In this document: positions 36,001 to 45,302 of the stretch, one piece after another
Layout of the letters: every line of letters begins with the position of its first letter
Numbering within the stretch: the stretch's first letter is position 1
Source of the DNA: Trinickia fusca
GTDB lineage: Bacteria > Pseudomonadota > Gammaproteobacteria > Burkholderiales > Burkholderiaceae
Length of the DNA: 64,000 nucleotides
Reading direction: 5' to 3'
Assembly: GCF_003628145.1 (NCBI RefSeq)
Contig: NZ_RBZV01000004.1
Location: forward strand, 358,998 to 422,997
The notes under the pieces: model-generated
Told to the model about the DNA's origin: nothing
What the model saw: the letters and a program-made list of their open reading frames with translations, nothing else
Databases searched by the model: none
Program-made: the position numbers and the translations under genes

Positions 36001-39000
36001 GGGGCCGCCTGCGCATCACCCGGCGAGTACGCAGCCCCATAAAGACTTGCGCATTGAGCCGCGTTTCCTGCGCAACCCCATGACGGACCATAGAGATCTG
36101 CATGCCAGAAGGATTGAAAATATTGGTTGTCACTCGACGCACCATTGGTGGCCGATATCGACACGTTGTTCAGCGCCGTCACGAGACTGCCAGTATTGCT
36201 AAACGCGCTTGCCTGCAGACTCACATTGTGATTGGCGCTGACGATCGCAGCATTGCCCGATTGGACGCCGATGTACGTTTCGCAATTTTGCTCGCAGCCA
36301 GCGAAGGGGCCTTTGCGTCCGTAGTTTTCGTGGACGTATGCCGGTGCCGATATCGAGTTCGTCAAGGAGGCGGCATTGATGTTGACGTCGTAACCAGCCT
36401 CGATCGCACCGGAAACATTCGCTACGCTGCCCGCCTGAGTCAGCGCGGCCGACACCGTAACACCGTCATTTGCCAGTGTCCCAGCACCGCCGATAATCAC
36501 GTTACGGCCTGCGGCGATATTGGCGTATTTGTTATTCAACATGCCGGCGGCGATAACGACGTCGTTTCCAGCAGTAACGTTGCTGTTGATCTGTTGGTAG
36601 CTGTAGTTCTGAGAATTGGGGTTACTGGTGTTCAGTATCGAGCAACCCGTGTTCGAAACGCCAGCTGCACAGCCAGCCGTGGTTGTCGTCGTGCCGGTAT
36701 TCGTGCCTTGGTTAGTGAAGCCCTTGGCGGCGATGTTAACGTCGTTACCCGCGGCCAAGGCGCCTGCATTCGTCAAACTTCCGCCTGACAAATTGAGATC
36801 GTGGCCCGCGGCAATACGGCCTGTGGGGCCTTGAACCGTCACAGAGGAAGACGTTGAAGGGAGCGATGTTGCTTGCTTGTCGAACGTGAACGAGATTGGA
36901 GGCACGTCCATGCAGCCCCCGCCCCCGTTCGGAGGGCAGAGGTCCTGCACCGGCACGCTCGAAGGCACCGTGACACCAGTGATAACCGGAGCATTCATCG
37001 AATTCAACGTGGCAAGAAACGCATTGAGCGATGCCGCGTTGACCGTGTCCGTGACCGACGACGAGTAAGCTTGACCTCCGTTGGACAGCGACTGAACATG
37101 CACATTGACGTCGTTGCCGGCCGTGACTGTCCCCGCCTGATTGTTCAGGCTGTTTGCAGTGAGGGTCAGATTGTGGCCGGCGGCGATCACCGAATTGACG
37201 CCGCTCGACTGGATGATCGTCGTCGTCTCGTCGACGGTTGGCAACGAGACGGTGCGCGTGGCGGTATATCCGGAGATGGTGCCATCCTGCACAACCCACA
37301 TGTCTGGGTAAACAGCGGTACCGCCGTCGGTATTCTCCCCTACCTTTACAGGCACTTTCACAAATTGCACCGTGCCTGAAGTCGCGACGGGGTTTTCCTG
37401 CGAGAGGATGACACCGCCCCACCCATAGGACCACACCGCTGATGGCCCCGGCGTATTGCCTGTCGAGGACAGCAAACCGCCAATCGTCGCCTGAAGCGTC
37501 GTCGAGTTCAGGCTGAGCATCCCGGCGCCACCGATCTTTAGCGGGTAATTGAAGAGCTCTGTGCCGATGGCGGTGGCCATCACGAGCGGGATGTTGACTA
37601 CCGTGGTAGTAGCCGTTGATGTGGTAGGGGCACCCGATACTGTCGAATTGTTCACATTGGCCGCTGCAATGGCCAAATCGTTGACTGCCGTCAGCGTGCC
37701 GCCCCCATTCGCCAAATCGCCACTGAGATTGACGCTGACGTTACCCTGCCCTGCGGCACTTGAGCTGTTGCCCGCCCTAGTGATGCCGTTCGTATTGTCG
37801 TAATTTGTGCCCGAAATATTGAGCGCGTTAAGAGCCTGGACGATGCCTCGATTAGAGGCCGACCCATTTAGAATTAGCGCATTGCCCGCGCTAATGATCC
37901 CGCCCGTTTGGTTGGTCAACGAGCCGTTGATCGTGAGATTCGTGGCGCTAAGTGTGCCCGCATTTGAAACGCCCCCTGTGAGCGTCAAGGTACCGCCGCC
38001 TTGGCTCAACGAACCAGAATTGCTAGTGCCTTGACTCGTCGTGATGGCCGTTTTGGTACTAGGCAACGCCCACGATCCTGAGTTACTGATCGCTTGCGCG
38101 GCTATGCTCATGCCATATCCGCCACTTATTGTTCCGAATGCGGCAGTCGATGGATCGATCGTCTGATTCGGTAAGCTGAGCGTCAATACGTTTTGAGCTA
38201 GCACTTTGCCGTTCGTATTGTTGAAGCTCCCGTTTCCACCGGTAATCGTCACGGTCGCATTACCGGTGGCCGCAGTCGGGTGATTGACGTCACCGGCAAA
38301 GATCAATCCGTTGCTGTTGTTCAGCGAACCGGCAGTGAACGTCAGCGCATTCGACGCGAATAGCCCTCCTGAATTTGTCGTACCGCCCGACATGCTGACG
38401 TTAAATGTGGGCGCGTAAACGGTGCCCTCGTTATCGAGCGTTACCGCGATCAACGTCGCCATCTTGAGGGACGATAGCTGGCCTTGGTTAGTGATAGCGG
38501 CTCCCGATACATTCAGGTTTCCGCTCGCCATTTGGCGCCCAACGTTCGCGACGCCACCGCCCGCCAGCGTCGCATCGCTCAAATACGCTGCCGTCCCACC
38601 CGTTTTCAGAGTTGTGGTGCCCGTCGCGGCATACGTGCCACCGACTACGGCATTGGCCGTCGAGACATTGGCACCTTTTAATGTCGCGCTGCCGGTAACG
38701 TTGAGTTCAGGCGCGCTCGCGTTAAACGCGGCATTGAGCTGTCCGGCAGACGTATCCAACGTGTTCACCGCTTGCGCGATCAGATTGCCGCCTACCGACA
38801 CCCCCTGTGTCGTAATGTTGTTGGCCGTCAACCTGGCATCATGCGTGACCGTTGTCTGCGCGTTCAATGCGATGTCGCGGCCAGCGTTCAAGACCGCGGC
38901 GCCCGCCGTCGATACCTGACCACTTGCTTTCAAGCTGCCGCTTTGCGCGTTTAAGCCGAGGTCGCCCAGGCTGGTAATGCCGCCCTCTGCATTTAGATCA

Positions 39001-41078
39001 TTGCCGGCAGTCACGCTCATTGCCTTACCGACAAGCGCGTTACCCGCAAGCGTCGCGCTACCCGCCGTCGCCGTAAGTGTCTCCGCACCCACGACTGTCG
39101 TCGCGCGGACCGAAAGGTTCGCCCCCGCTGTCGCAAACAGGTTATTGCCTGTTTGAATTCCGCCGCTAATGCTTATATCGCGCCCCGCGGATAGCTGCGC
39201 GTCATGCGCGGCACTTATCGCGCCGCTGCCGGCAAGAGTACGCCCCGCGCTAATCGCCGCATTCCCTGCGCCATCGGCCTCGAGACTACCGTTGAGGGCT
39301 ACATCACGTGCGGCAGTAATCGTTGAGGATTTGCTGCTATGAACGCTGCCAGTAATCGTGACGTCCTGCCCAGCGCCCGCCGTGACAGCGCCCACGCTCG
39401 ACAATCCGCCGCCAATGAAAAGGGAGCCCGTCGAAGCGCTAACCGCTGCGTCGCCTGAGCTGAACACCGCGCCACCCAGGCTTACACTCTGCGCCCCAGT
39501 TACAGTCAAAGCACCGAGCGTTCCGACATTGCCTGTTGTAGCGAGGGTACCGCTCAACGCCATCAGCGTCATATCGCTCGCCCCTGCAATGGCGCCGTTG
39601 ACGCTGGCATTGCGTGCGCCTTTCAGAGTTACGGTGTTCCCGCTTTCGACGGAGCCGCTTACCCAAAGGTCGCGCCCTGCATTTGCTTCAACTTTGCCAG
39701 GAGAGGTGATTGATGAATTGACCGCGAGATCTCCAGTAGCGGTATGCAGAGTAAGATCCTGTCCGGAGGCGGACCCAAGCGTCATCGAATTTTGAGCGGC
39801 TATCGCAACATGGCCGTTAGCTGCAAGCTTGCCAGCCGAAAGGCTCCCTCCCGCATTCATCGACAGGCCATGAACCGCCGATACCGAAGCGGGCGCATTG
39901 ACGTCGCCGTTCGCGTTGACGGTGTAGTTCTGATTCGCGAGCCCGGTGCCGGCGATAGTGGTGTTGCCTGCGCTACTTAGCGTGACATCCTGGTTTGCGA
40001 ACGTGTTGCCAACGGAAATATCACCGTTCGATGTCACGACTGCATTGCCTGCCGCCGCAGCCAGCGTGCCCTGCATGTTGACGCCCATACCGGCCGCCGT
40101 CGACACGATGAAGATCTGTCCGCTCGTAACCGAGCCGTACTGGCTCGCGTCAATGGCCGCGTTGTTATCAATAACGGAAGCCTTGTTCGCCGTGCCGTTA
40201 GGTATCGTGCTGTAGGACGCGCTGCCTGATGCCGCAGGCGTGACGGTCTGGTTGCCGGCGATGATGTTCACGCGCTGGTCCGCCCGCAACGGCGCGTTGA
40301 TGCTGACGGTCTGCCCGATGAGGTCGATGTCCCCGACCGTACCCTCAATGCCAACGCCGGGATTCATCGCGCCTTGCGGGCCGTCGATGATGATCCGTCC
40401 CGAACTGACGTTGTAAGCAACCGCGCTTGCGTGAGGAAAATCGGTCAGCGTACCACCACTGCCTGTCAGGAACTGCGGAGTACCGGTGGTCAGCACGAGC
40501 CCTGAAATGTTCGTCAAAGCGAGCCCGTTGACTGAAATTCCGTTAGGGCTGCTAATAATGACGGCCGCTGGGCTTCCGAAAACTTCGAGTGGCCCCATCA
40601 GCGTCGACGCAGGGCCAGTCGACGTAACCTCATTGATGATCGTACTCGCCGTGCGCCCACCAAGATGCGGATTGGCTGGGAGCGCACCACCCAGAAGCGG
40701 CGTTCCCGCTACCAGGCTGTTGTTCAGCACTAAGCCTGTGCTGTCGACATTAAATGACTGGTATTGATTCAAGCTCACGCCATTGGCATTTGGCGCGGCG
40801 ATATTGACAGCGGAAATCCCCGTACTGGTCTGCGTGATGGTGGGTTGGAACGGAATGGGCGCGCGCGGATCAACGATAGCCGCAGCTTGAGCGGTCTCAT
40901 CGATTAAAAGCGCCATCGGGCAAAGGTATACCGCCCAGGCGGTTAGAACTGCCGTGACACGCCGCCATAAGGCGTATCGCACAGGAGTCAACCGCTCTGC
41001 GCTCCAATTTCGGCGCCTGTCCAACGCCATCGCACGTTGCAGTGCGTGGTAATAAACCACCCCGTCTGCCGCTCTCAT
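33042..41078 (-). CDS. CdiA/BcpA-like contact-dependent inhibition exoprotein
   Basis: 2678 residues. Extended signal region 1-67 (RVTAVLTAWAVYLCPMALLI...ETAQAA), then a TPS domain (about 70-330) with FNVDSTGLVLNNSLVAGTP, IINEVTSTGPASTLMGPLEV and SSPNGISVNGLALTNISG. Beta-helix repeats (NGDVNAPASVSAVHGLSMNA, GNDVNVHVQSLSNGGQ and many others) form the shaft. A glycine-rich pretoxin region near 2150-2400 is followed by a Pro/Gly linker and the C-terminal toxin region (LANENLANIAAQDSRLA..., VACPGCLVSADGTMIYRPP, ending ISNGHLNVIP). No VENN motif; NEALNNSG lies at the expected place. Exported by TpsB and neutralised by the overlapping Imm8-type protein. The ATG at 41078 lacks a clear ribosome site. 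Confidence 0.92.
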   Translation of the reverse strand: MRAADGVVYYHALQRAMALDRRRNWSAERLTPVRYALWRRVTAVLTAWAVYLCPMALLIDETAQAAAIVDPRAPIPFQPTITQTSTGISAVNIAAPNANGVSLNQYQSFNVDSTGLVLNNSLVAGTPLLGGALPANPHLGGRTASTIINEVTSTGPASTLMGPLEVFGSPAAVIISSPNGISVNGLALTNISGLVLTTGTPQFLTGSGGTLTDFPHASAVAYNVSSGRIIIDGPQGAMNPGVGIEGTVGDIDLIGQTVSINAPLRADQRVNIIAGNQTVTPAASGSASYSTIPNGTANKASVIDNNAAIDASQYGSVTSGQIFIVSTAAGMGVNMQGTLAAAAGNAVVTSNGDISVGNTFANQDVTLSSAGNTTIAGTGLANQNYTVNANGDVNAPASVSAVHGLSMNAGGSLSAGKLAANGHVAIAAQNSMTLGSASGQDLTLHTATGDLAVNSSITSPGKVEANAGRDLWVSGSVESGNTVTLKGARNASVNGAIAGASDMTLMALSGTLATTGNVGTLGALTVTGAQSVSLGGAVFSSGDAAVSASTGSLFIGGGLSSVGAVTAGAGQDVTITGSVHSSKSSTITAARDVALNGSLEADGAGNAAISAGRTLAGSGAISAAHDAQLSAGRDISISGGIQTGNNLFATAGANLSVRATTVVGAETLTATAGSATLAGNALVGKAMSVTAGNDLNAEGGITSLGDLGLNAQSGSLKASGQVSTAGAAVLNAGRDIALNAQTTVTHDARLTANNITTQGVSVGGNLIAQAVNTLDTSAGQLNAAFNASAPELNVTGSATLKGANVSTANAVVGGTYAATGTTTLKTGGTAAYLSDATLAGGGVANVGRQMASGNLNVSGAAITNQGQLSSLKMATLIAVTLDNEGTVYAPTFNVSMSGGTTNSGGLFASNALTFTAGSLNNSNGLIFAGDVNHPTAATGNATVTITGGNGSFNNTNGKVLAQNVLTLSLPNQTIDPSTAAFGTISGGYGMSIAAQAISNSGSWALPSTKTAITTSQGTSNSGSLSQGGGTLTLTGGVSNAGTLSATNLTINGSLTNQTGGIISAGNALILNGSASNRGIVQALNALNISGTNYDNTNGITRAGNSSSAAGQGNVSVNLSGDLANGGGTLTAVNDLAIAAANVNNSTVSGAPTTSTATTTVVNIPLVMATAIGTELFNYPLKIGGAGMLSLNSTTLQATIGGLLSSTGNTPGPSAVWSYGWGGVILSQENPVATSGTVQFVKVPVKVGENTDGGTAVYPDMWVVQDGTISGYTATRTVSLPTVDETTTIIQSSGVNSVIAAGHNLTLTANSLNNQAGTVTAGNDVNVHVQSLSNGGQAYSSSVTDTVNAASLNAFLATLNSMNAPVITGVTVPSSVPVQDLCPPNGGGGCMDVPPISFTFDKQATSLPSTSSSVTVQGPTGRIAAGHDLNLSGGSLTNAGALAAGNDVNIAAKGFTNQGTNTGTTTTTAGCAAGVSNTGCSILNTSNPNSQNYSYQQINSNVTAGNDVVIAAGMLNNKYANIAAGRNVIIGGAGTLANDGVTVSAALTQAGSVANVSGAIEAGYDVNINAASLTNSISAPAYVHENYGRKGPFAGCEQNCETYIGVQSGNAAIVSANHNVSLQASAFSNTGSLVTALNNVSISATNGASSDNQYFQSFWHADLYGPSWGCAGNAAQCASLYGAAYSPGDAQAAPGLPSAAGFADFVPSTIQAGNALSVKSPTLTNTGNVIGQAVSLSGAQLVNGLTNPHVYTPAPVVSGQVITLGPPAMPEMASTTVNSAGLVTTMSGEAISVTGGAGPPPTMPIGVQTIGKPVAPVVEAATAQTTGSATVSYFVNNPASFTMPALSPGALLAALPANLQPGKVPFYYDPYTENQQIEQAALQSTGRATFYSTTSAADSTDQASVQNQQKKALYGAALQYAKEHNIALGTQLSQTQLALVSEPMLWYVEQSVPEPGCSATGNGTCPTVRALVPEVLLPQNYAQVNADGEISGKNVTLDYNNSILNTGSVSAQSLAVNTGTLTNEQRSTDVGLIYQAIDDGYIAKTTGTVVQQGGFMSAANYTLNAQAIQQIGGALQQVGSDGSVDQAATTQLLTSLKGSLGGNFTQSAVSNHLDTSVIGAEAWYDQLWMVAVIIGISIMSAGAASAAIGTAAGATAGSGTMFAAGGGGVGLVGAGVGNAALSAGFAGMMNSAMSQTAFGNGSFNVGTMFETGAVSATTAGLLNGITVNGGSVGWSWGYSPNSLAALAGVQSAGSAFVPVAGGSSQSLPTVIAAIGAEATIQAGVQTAIQGGSFLTNLRNSVVSDAAAAGAYAVGEAAGTSGSLIPVGSPQYILTHGLLGCAAGAAEGNGCAAGAMGGAASAAFSPDFIKAIDPSGASLDQGQLAALATFSTLVGGGLAGLAGLNAQSAVTTAQNEALNNSGAGDHTAQAVKNGGVLSTLADAFVDALQFKQRMDNWLTGQASQFVGVMNRNSAQTPPSDPNPLVQANNGNPPMTGGAVVTPPVSVPLPNGTVATTPPLIQPGAPILSSGDSGDDTGGGATGQGPATNTPVASEGTANAATLQGLKGQLANENLANIAAQDSRLAAAVTGSGTSNPNFSIGTGTVAEANALGQVWVGDGATLVSNQVACPGCLVSADGTMIYRPPQPKASPFATTGVQANFVRQTPGGAIISNGHLNVIP

Positions 41079-41505
41079 TTTTAAGCGTTTTGTTAGTAAT
41101 TATTGGCCCGGGCGCGAAGATATCAGAATTCCACGATTCATTACAAATTGTTTCAACTTAAGGCGAATTACCAGCCAATTGTTTCGGAAAACGTGGCCAA
41201 TATGGAAACGCAGAATATGCGTCGCTCCTATTTTCAAATCATGACTGCATGTTGGACGAATGCCGGAAAGAGATGATTGGAGTGCTGGCGGGGACCGAGC
41301 GCCAACGGAAATGGAATCGTTGGCGGACAGCGGCTTGGGCGTGAAAATTTCGACTGCGCCGCTACCGCACCAGTTAGAAGCCAGCCAAGGCTCGCAGGAA
41401 TAATTCAGCTGAATCCTGGCCCCTTGGGGCGTCAAGGGCCAATTGCACCGAGAAATCCCTAAGCCACTGCCGCGCCGGGCGCGGCGAGCCAACATATGCA
41501 AAACG
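41079..41505. other. Upstream region of the CdiA-like gene, with a possible coding relic
   Basis: 427 bp with no confident gene. A minus-strand frame 41100-41501 reads [40 protein letters not shown] and PKPLSANDSISVG, which looks protein-like, but I recognise no family and the tail is not convincing. The promoter of the large exoprotein must lie here. Sequence close to the start (41079-41110) is AT-rich. Confidence 0.35.
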
Positions 41506-41640
41506 TTACAGCAGAACTTCTAGCCCCTTGCGATCAACCAGGTTAAGCAACTTTAGCGATGGGCCGTTCGGACGCTTCTGCCCCTGTTCCCACTTCTGCA
41601 CTGTCGAGGCGCTCGTATTCAGATACGCAGCGTTCCGGCC
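41506..41640 (-). pseudogene. 3' remnant of an XRE/HigA-like helix-turn-helix gene
   Basis: The minus strand ends [42 protein letters not shown], the second half of an XRE helix-turn-helix protein of the type found as antitoxins of HigBA-like modules. The first half is gone; sequence above about 41640 (toward hpnN) is unrelated. The surviving open frame to 41763 has no family support at its start. It lies exactly between the secretion island and hpnN and marks a rearrangement boundary. Confidence 0.75.
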
Positions 41641-41702
41641 GCACCTCGGCCCGATACCGGGGGCCTCTGCCCCGCCCGGCACGGCTCGGCCCGATACGCC
41701 GG

Positions 41703-41708
41703 TATACT
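41703..41708 (+). promoter_or_regulatory. Candidate -10 box for hpnN-mlaA
   Basis: GGTATACT, 38 bp before the hpnN ATG, the same string as before the nuclease gene at 12721. It lies immediately beyond the HTH remnant, so hpnN keeps its own promoter despite the rearrangement. Confidence 0.4.
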
Positions 41709-41746
41709 TGGACGTTTTACCCCACCGCTTTCGTTTCCGCCCCACC

Positions 41747-44383
41747 ATGCTGACGTCCCTCATCGTTCGACTCGTTGTCTGGTCGGTGCGCCGCCCGCTA
41801 TGGGTCGTCGCGCTGGCGCTCGTGCTTGCCGTGGCAAGCAGCGTCTACGTCGTCGGCCATTTCCGCATCAACACCGACGTCAGCAAGCTCATCGACACCG
41901 AGCCGCAGTGGTCCGCGCTCAGCAATGCGATGGATCGCGCGTTCCCGCAACGCGACGAGACGGTCCTGGCCGTCGTCGAAGCCGGCGCGCCCGAACTGGC
42001 CGACGCCGCCGCCAATGCGCTCGCGGCCGGCCTCCAGGAGGCCTCGCATGCCGGCCGCATCGGCGCGGTCTCGCAGCCGGGCGGCGGTCCGCTGTTCGAG
42101 CACGACGGTCTGCTCTTTCTGCCGCAGAACGCCGTCGCCGACACCACCTCGCAACTGGCGCGCGCCCGCCCGCTCGTCAACACGCTCGCGCACGACCCAA
42201 GCGTGACGGGCCTCGCCACCACGCTCTCGACGCTGCTCGGCACGCCGCTGCAGTCGGGGCAGGTCAAACTGCCCGACCTGGCGCGGTTGCTCGAACGCAG
42301 CGCCGCGACCGTCGACGACGTGCTGGCAGGCAAGAGCGCGGCGTTCTCGTGGCGCGCGCTCGTCGATGGCGATGCGGCTGCGCAGCCGGCCCGTGCGTTC
42401 GTGACGGTCGAGCCCGTCGTCAACTACGCGGCGCTCCAAGCGGGCGCTCAGACCTCCGAAACGATCCGTGCGGTCGCCCGCCAGCTCAACTTGCAACAGC
42501 GCTTCGGCGCCGTCGTTCGGCTCACCGGCTCGCAGCCCCTTGCCGACGAGGAGTTCGCATCGGTTGCCGACGGCGCCGCCGTGAACGGCATCGGCACACT
42601 GGTGGTCGTGCTGGCGATCCTGTGGCTCGCGCTGCGCTCCAAGCGCATGATCCTCGCGATCTTCGCGACGCTCGCGGTAGGTCTGCCGATTACAGCAGCA
42701 CTGGGGCTCATGATCGTGGGCTCGCTGAACATGATCTCGGTCGCGTTCATGGTGCTGTTCGTCGGTCTGGGCGCCGACTTCGCCATTCAGTACGGCGTGA
42801 AATACCGAGAGGAGCGCTATCGCGACGAGCGGCTCGATCATGCGCTCATCGGTGCCGCGCATTCGATGGGCATGCCGCTCACGCTGGCCGCCGCGGCCGT
42901 GGCAACGAGCTTCTTCTCGTTCCTGCCAACCGCCTACCGCGGCGTGTCGGAGCTCGGCCTCATCGCCGGCATCGGGATGGTCGTGGCCTATCTGAGCACG
43001 ATGACGCTGCTGCCCGCGTTGCTGAGGCTGCTCGCGCCGCCCGGCGAAGCGGCTCAGCCCGGCTTCCCCCGGCTCGCGCCCGTCGACGACTATCTGCAGC
43101 GCAACCGCAAGCCGATCCTGATCGGCACGCTCGTCGTCCTGCTCGGCGCGTCGCCGCTGCTCCTGCATCTGCGCTTCGACTTCAATCCGCTCAATCTGAA
43201 GGATCCGTCGACCGAATCGATGGCGACGCTGTTGTCGCTGAAGAACTCACCTGAAGCCTCTGTCAACGACGTCGCCGTGCTCGCACCGTCGCTTGCAGCG
43301 GCCGATGCGACCGCGCAACGCCTGCGCAAGCTGCCCGAGGTGGGGCGCGTGACGACGCTGACGACGTTCATCCCCGACGACCAGCCGCCCAAGCTCGCGC
43401 TGATCAAGGATGCCGCCCAAGCGCTGCTGCCCGCTTTGACGCAGACGCCGGCCCCGGCTGCGACCGACGCGCAACGTGTGGCGGCGCTCAAGCGGACGTC
43501 GAACCTGCTGTCGTACGCGGCCGAGGACTACCCGGGCCCGGGTGCGAAGGAAGCCAAGCACTTGTCGGCATCGCTGGCGAAGCTCGCGGCTGCCGATGCG
43601 GCTACGCGCGAGCGCGCCGAAGCGGCGTTCGCGCTGCCCCTGCGTCTCGCGCTGCGGCAGCTGACGTTGCTGCTGCAACCGTCCGCGATCGTGCGCGAGA
43701 ACTTGCCCCCCGAGATCGTGCGCGATTGGGTCGCGCCCGACGGCCGTGCGCTCGTGCAGATCTCGCCGCGCGTGCTGCCTGGCACCGATCCCAACGACGA
43801 TACGATGCTGCGCCGCTTCGCGAATGCCGTAAAACACGCGGAACCGGGCGCGATCGGAGGACCGATCTCGATCCTGCACTCGGCCAACACGATCATCATG
43901 GCGTTCCTGCAGGCTGCGGCATGGGCCGTGATGTCGATCACGCTGCTGCTATGGCTCGCGCTGCGCCGCTTCGGCGACGTGCTGCGCACGATGATTCCGT
44001 TGCTCGTCTCGGCGCTCGTTACACTCGAGCTGTGCGTGGTATTCGACATGCCATTGAACTTCGCGAATATCATCGCGCTACCGCTGATGCTCGGGGTCGG
44101 GGTGGCTTTCAAGGTGTACTTCGTGATGGCGTGGCGCGCCGGGCAAACGAGCCTGCTGCAATCGAGCCTCACGCATGCCGTGTTGTTCAGCGCGGCGACG
44201 ACGGCGACGGCGTTCGGCAGCCTGTGGCTCTCGCATCACCCCGGCACGGCCAGCATGGGGCGTCTGCTTGCGCTCGCGCTGACGTGCACGCTGATCGGGG
44301 CCGTGGTCTTCCAGCCGGTGTTGATGGGCAAGCCGCGCGCTGCGCGCGTTTCGAAAAAAGAACTCGAAGGAATCGATGGCTAA
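41747..44383 (+). CDS. hpnN: HpnN, RND/MMPL hopanoid transporter
   Basis: 878 residues from the ATG at 41747; the frame continues upstream without support. The RND/MMPL plan is clear: first span [20 protein letters not shown], periplasmic loop with [16 protein letters not shown], then [20 protein letters not shown] and the conserved [20 protein letters not shown] (GxGADF motif), and a second half ending [20 protein letters not shown]. Length and motifs match HpnN, which moves hopanoids from the inner to the outer membrane. Its 3' end overlaps mlaA by 8 bp. The secretion island lies immediately upstream. Confidence 0.95.
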   Translation: MLTSLIVRLVVWSVRRPLWVVALALVLAVASSVYVVGHFRINTDVSKLIDTEPQWSALSNAMDRAFPQRDETVLAVVEAGAPELADAAANALAAGLQEASHAGRIGAVSQPGGGPLFEHDGLLFLPQNAVADTTSQLARARPLVNTLAHDPSVTGLATTLSTLLGTPLQSGQVKLPDLARLLERSAATVDDVLAGKSAAFSWRALVDGDAAAQPARAFVTVEPVVNYAALQAGAQTSETIRAVARQLNLQQRFGAVVRLTGSQPLADEEFASVADGAAVNGIGTLVVVLAILWLALRSKRMILAIFATLAVGLPITAALGLMIVGSLNMISVAFMVLFVGLGADFAIQYGVKYREERYRDERLDHALIGAAHSMGMPLTLAAAAVATSFFSFLPTAYRGVSELGLIAGIGMVVAYLSTMTLLPALLRLLAPPGEAAQPGFPRLAPVDDYLQRNRKPILIGTLVVLLGASPLLLHLRFDFNPLNLKDPSTESMATLLSLKNSPEASVNDVAVLAPSLAAADATAQRLRKLPEVGRVTTLTTFIPDDQPPKLALIKDAAQALLPALTQTPAPAATDAQRVAALKRTSNLLSYAAEDYPGPGAKEAKHLSASLAKLAAADAATRERAEAAFALPLRLALRQLTLLLQPSAIVRENLPPEIVRDWVAPDGRALVQISPRVLPGTDPNDDTMLRRFANAVKHAEPGAIGGPISILHSANTIIMAFLQAAAWAVMSITLLLWLALRRFGDVLRTMIPLLVSALVTLELCVVFDMPLNFANIIALPLMLGVGVAFKVYFVMAWRAGQTSLLQSSLTHAVLFSAATTATAFGSLWLSHHPGTASMGRLLALALTCTLIGAVVFQPVLMGKPRAARVSKKELEGIDG

Positions 44384-45302
44384 CATTCGAATTTCCGTCG
44401 CCGCGCTGGTCGCCGCGATGTCTTTGGCTGGCTGCGCGAGCGCGCCGAATCGCACGCCGGGCGATCCGCTCGAGCCGATGAACCGCGTGGTGTTCAAGGT
44501 CAACGACACCATCGACCAGACCATCGCGGTGCCGATCGCGAAGGGCTATCAGAAGATCACGCCGCATCCGCTGCGCACGGCCGTCAGCAACTTCTTCTCG
44601 AACCTCGGCGATCTGACCAACATCGCGAACGAGCTGCTGCAGCTGAAGATCACCGATGCGACCGAAGACCTCGTGCGCTTTGCGATGAACTCGACGTTCG
44701 GCATCGGCGGGCTCATCGACTTCGCGACGCCCGCGCGCTTGCCGAAGCACCACCAGGACTTCGGGCTCACGCTGGGCCACTGGGGCGTGCCGTCCGGGCC
44801 TTATTTGGTACTGCCGATCTTTGGACCTAGTTCGGTGCGCGACGGCATCGGCCTCGCCGTCGACGTGCGTTTCAATCCGCTCAACTATGCGACGGAGCCC
44901 GCCGTGCGCACGTCGCTGTACGCGTTGCAGTTCGTGAGCACCCGCTCCGATCTGCTCGGTGCGACCAACGTGCTCGAACAGGCGGCCCTCGACAAATACT
45001 CGTTCGTTCGCGACGCCTACACGCAGCAGCGGCGCGCACGTTTGAGCGGCGGCGAAGCGGCACCGCCCGCGCTGCCGAATTACGGCGACGAGGAAGACAG
45101 TGGGGCCGCGCCGGCCGCTCCTGCTTCGGGAGCGGCGCCTGCTTCAGGGGTGGCGCCTGCATCGGCCCCTGCTGCGGCCGCAGCGCCCGCCTCCACGGCA
45201 ACGCCTGCTTCGACGCCCGCCGCACCGGCCTCGCCGGCTAGCGGCGACGCACCTACGCCCGCCACACCTGCCGCACCTGCCAGCGCCACGCAGGGTCAGT
45301 GA
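44376..45302 (+). CDS. mlaA: MlaA/VacJ outer-membrane lipoprotein
   Basis: 308 residues. Lipoprotein signal with lipobox LAGC (Cys20). MlaA signature: [80 protein letters not shown]. MlaA extracts mislocalised phospholipids from the outer leaflet of the outer membrane and passes them to MlaC. About the last 70 residues are an Ala/Pro/Ser low-complexity tail ([17 protein letters not shown]...), long for the family. It starts inside the 3' end of hpnN, so the two are co-translated, linking it to hopanoid transport here. Confidence 0.95.
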   Translation: MANIRISVAALVAAMSLAGCASAPNRTPGDPLEPMNRVVFKVNDTIDQTIAVPIAKGYQKITPHPLRTAVSNFFSNLGDLTNIANELLQLKITDATEDLVRFAMNSTFGIGGLIDFATPARLPKHHQDFGLTLGHWGVPSGPYLVLPIFGPSSVRDGIGLAVDVRFNPLNYATEPAVRTSLYALQFVSTRSDLLGATNVLEQAALDKYSFVRDAYTQQRRARLSGGEAAPPALPNYGDEEDSGAAPAAPASGAAPASGVAPASAPAAAAAPASTATPASTPAAPASPASGDAPTPATPAAPASATQGQ

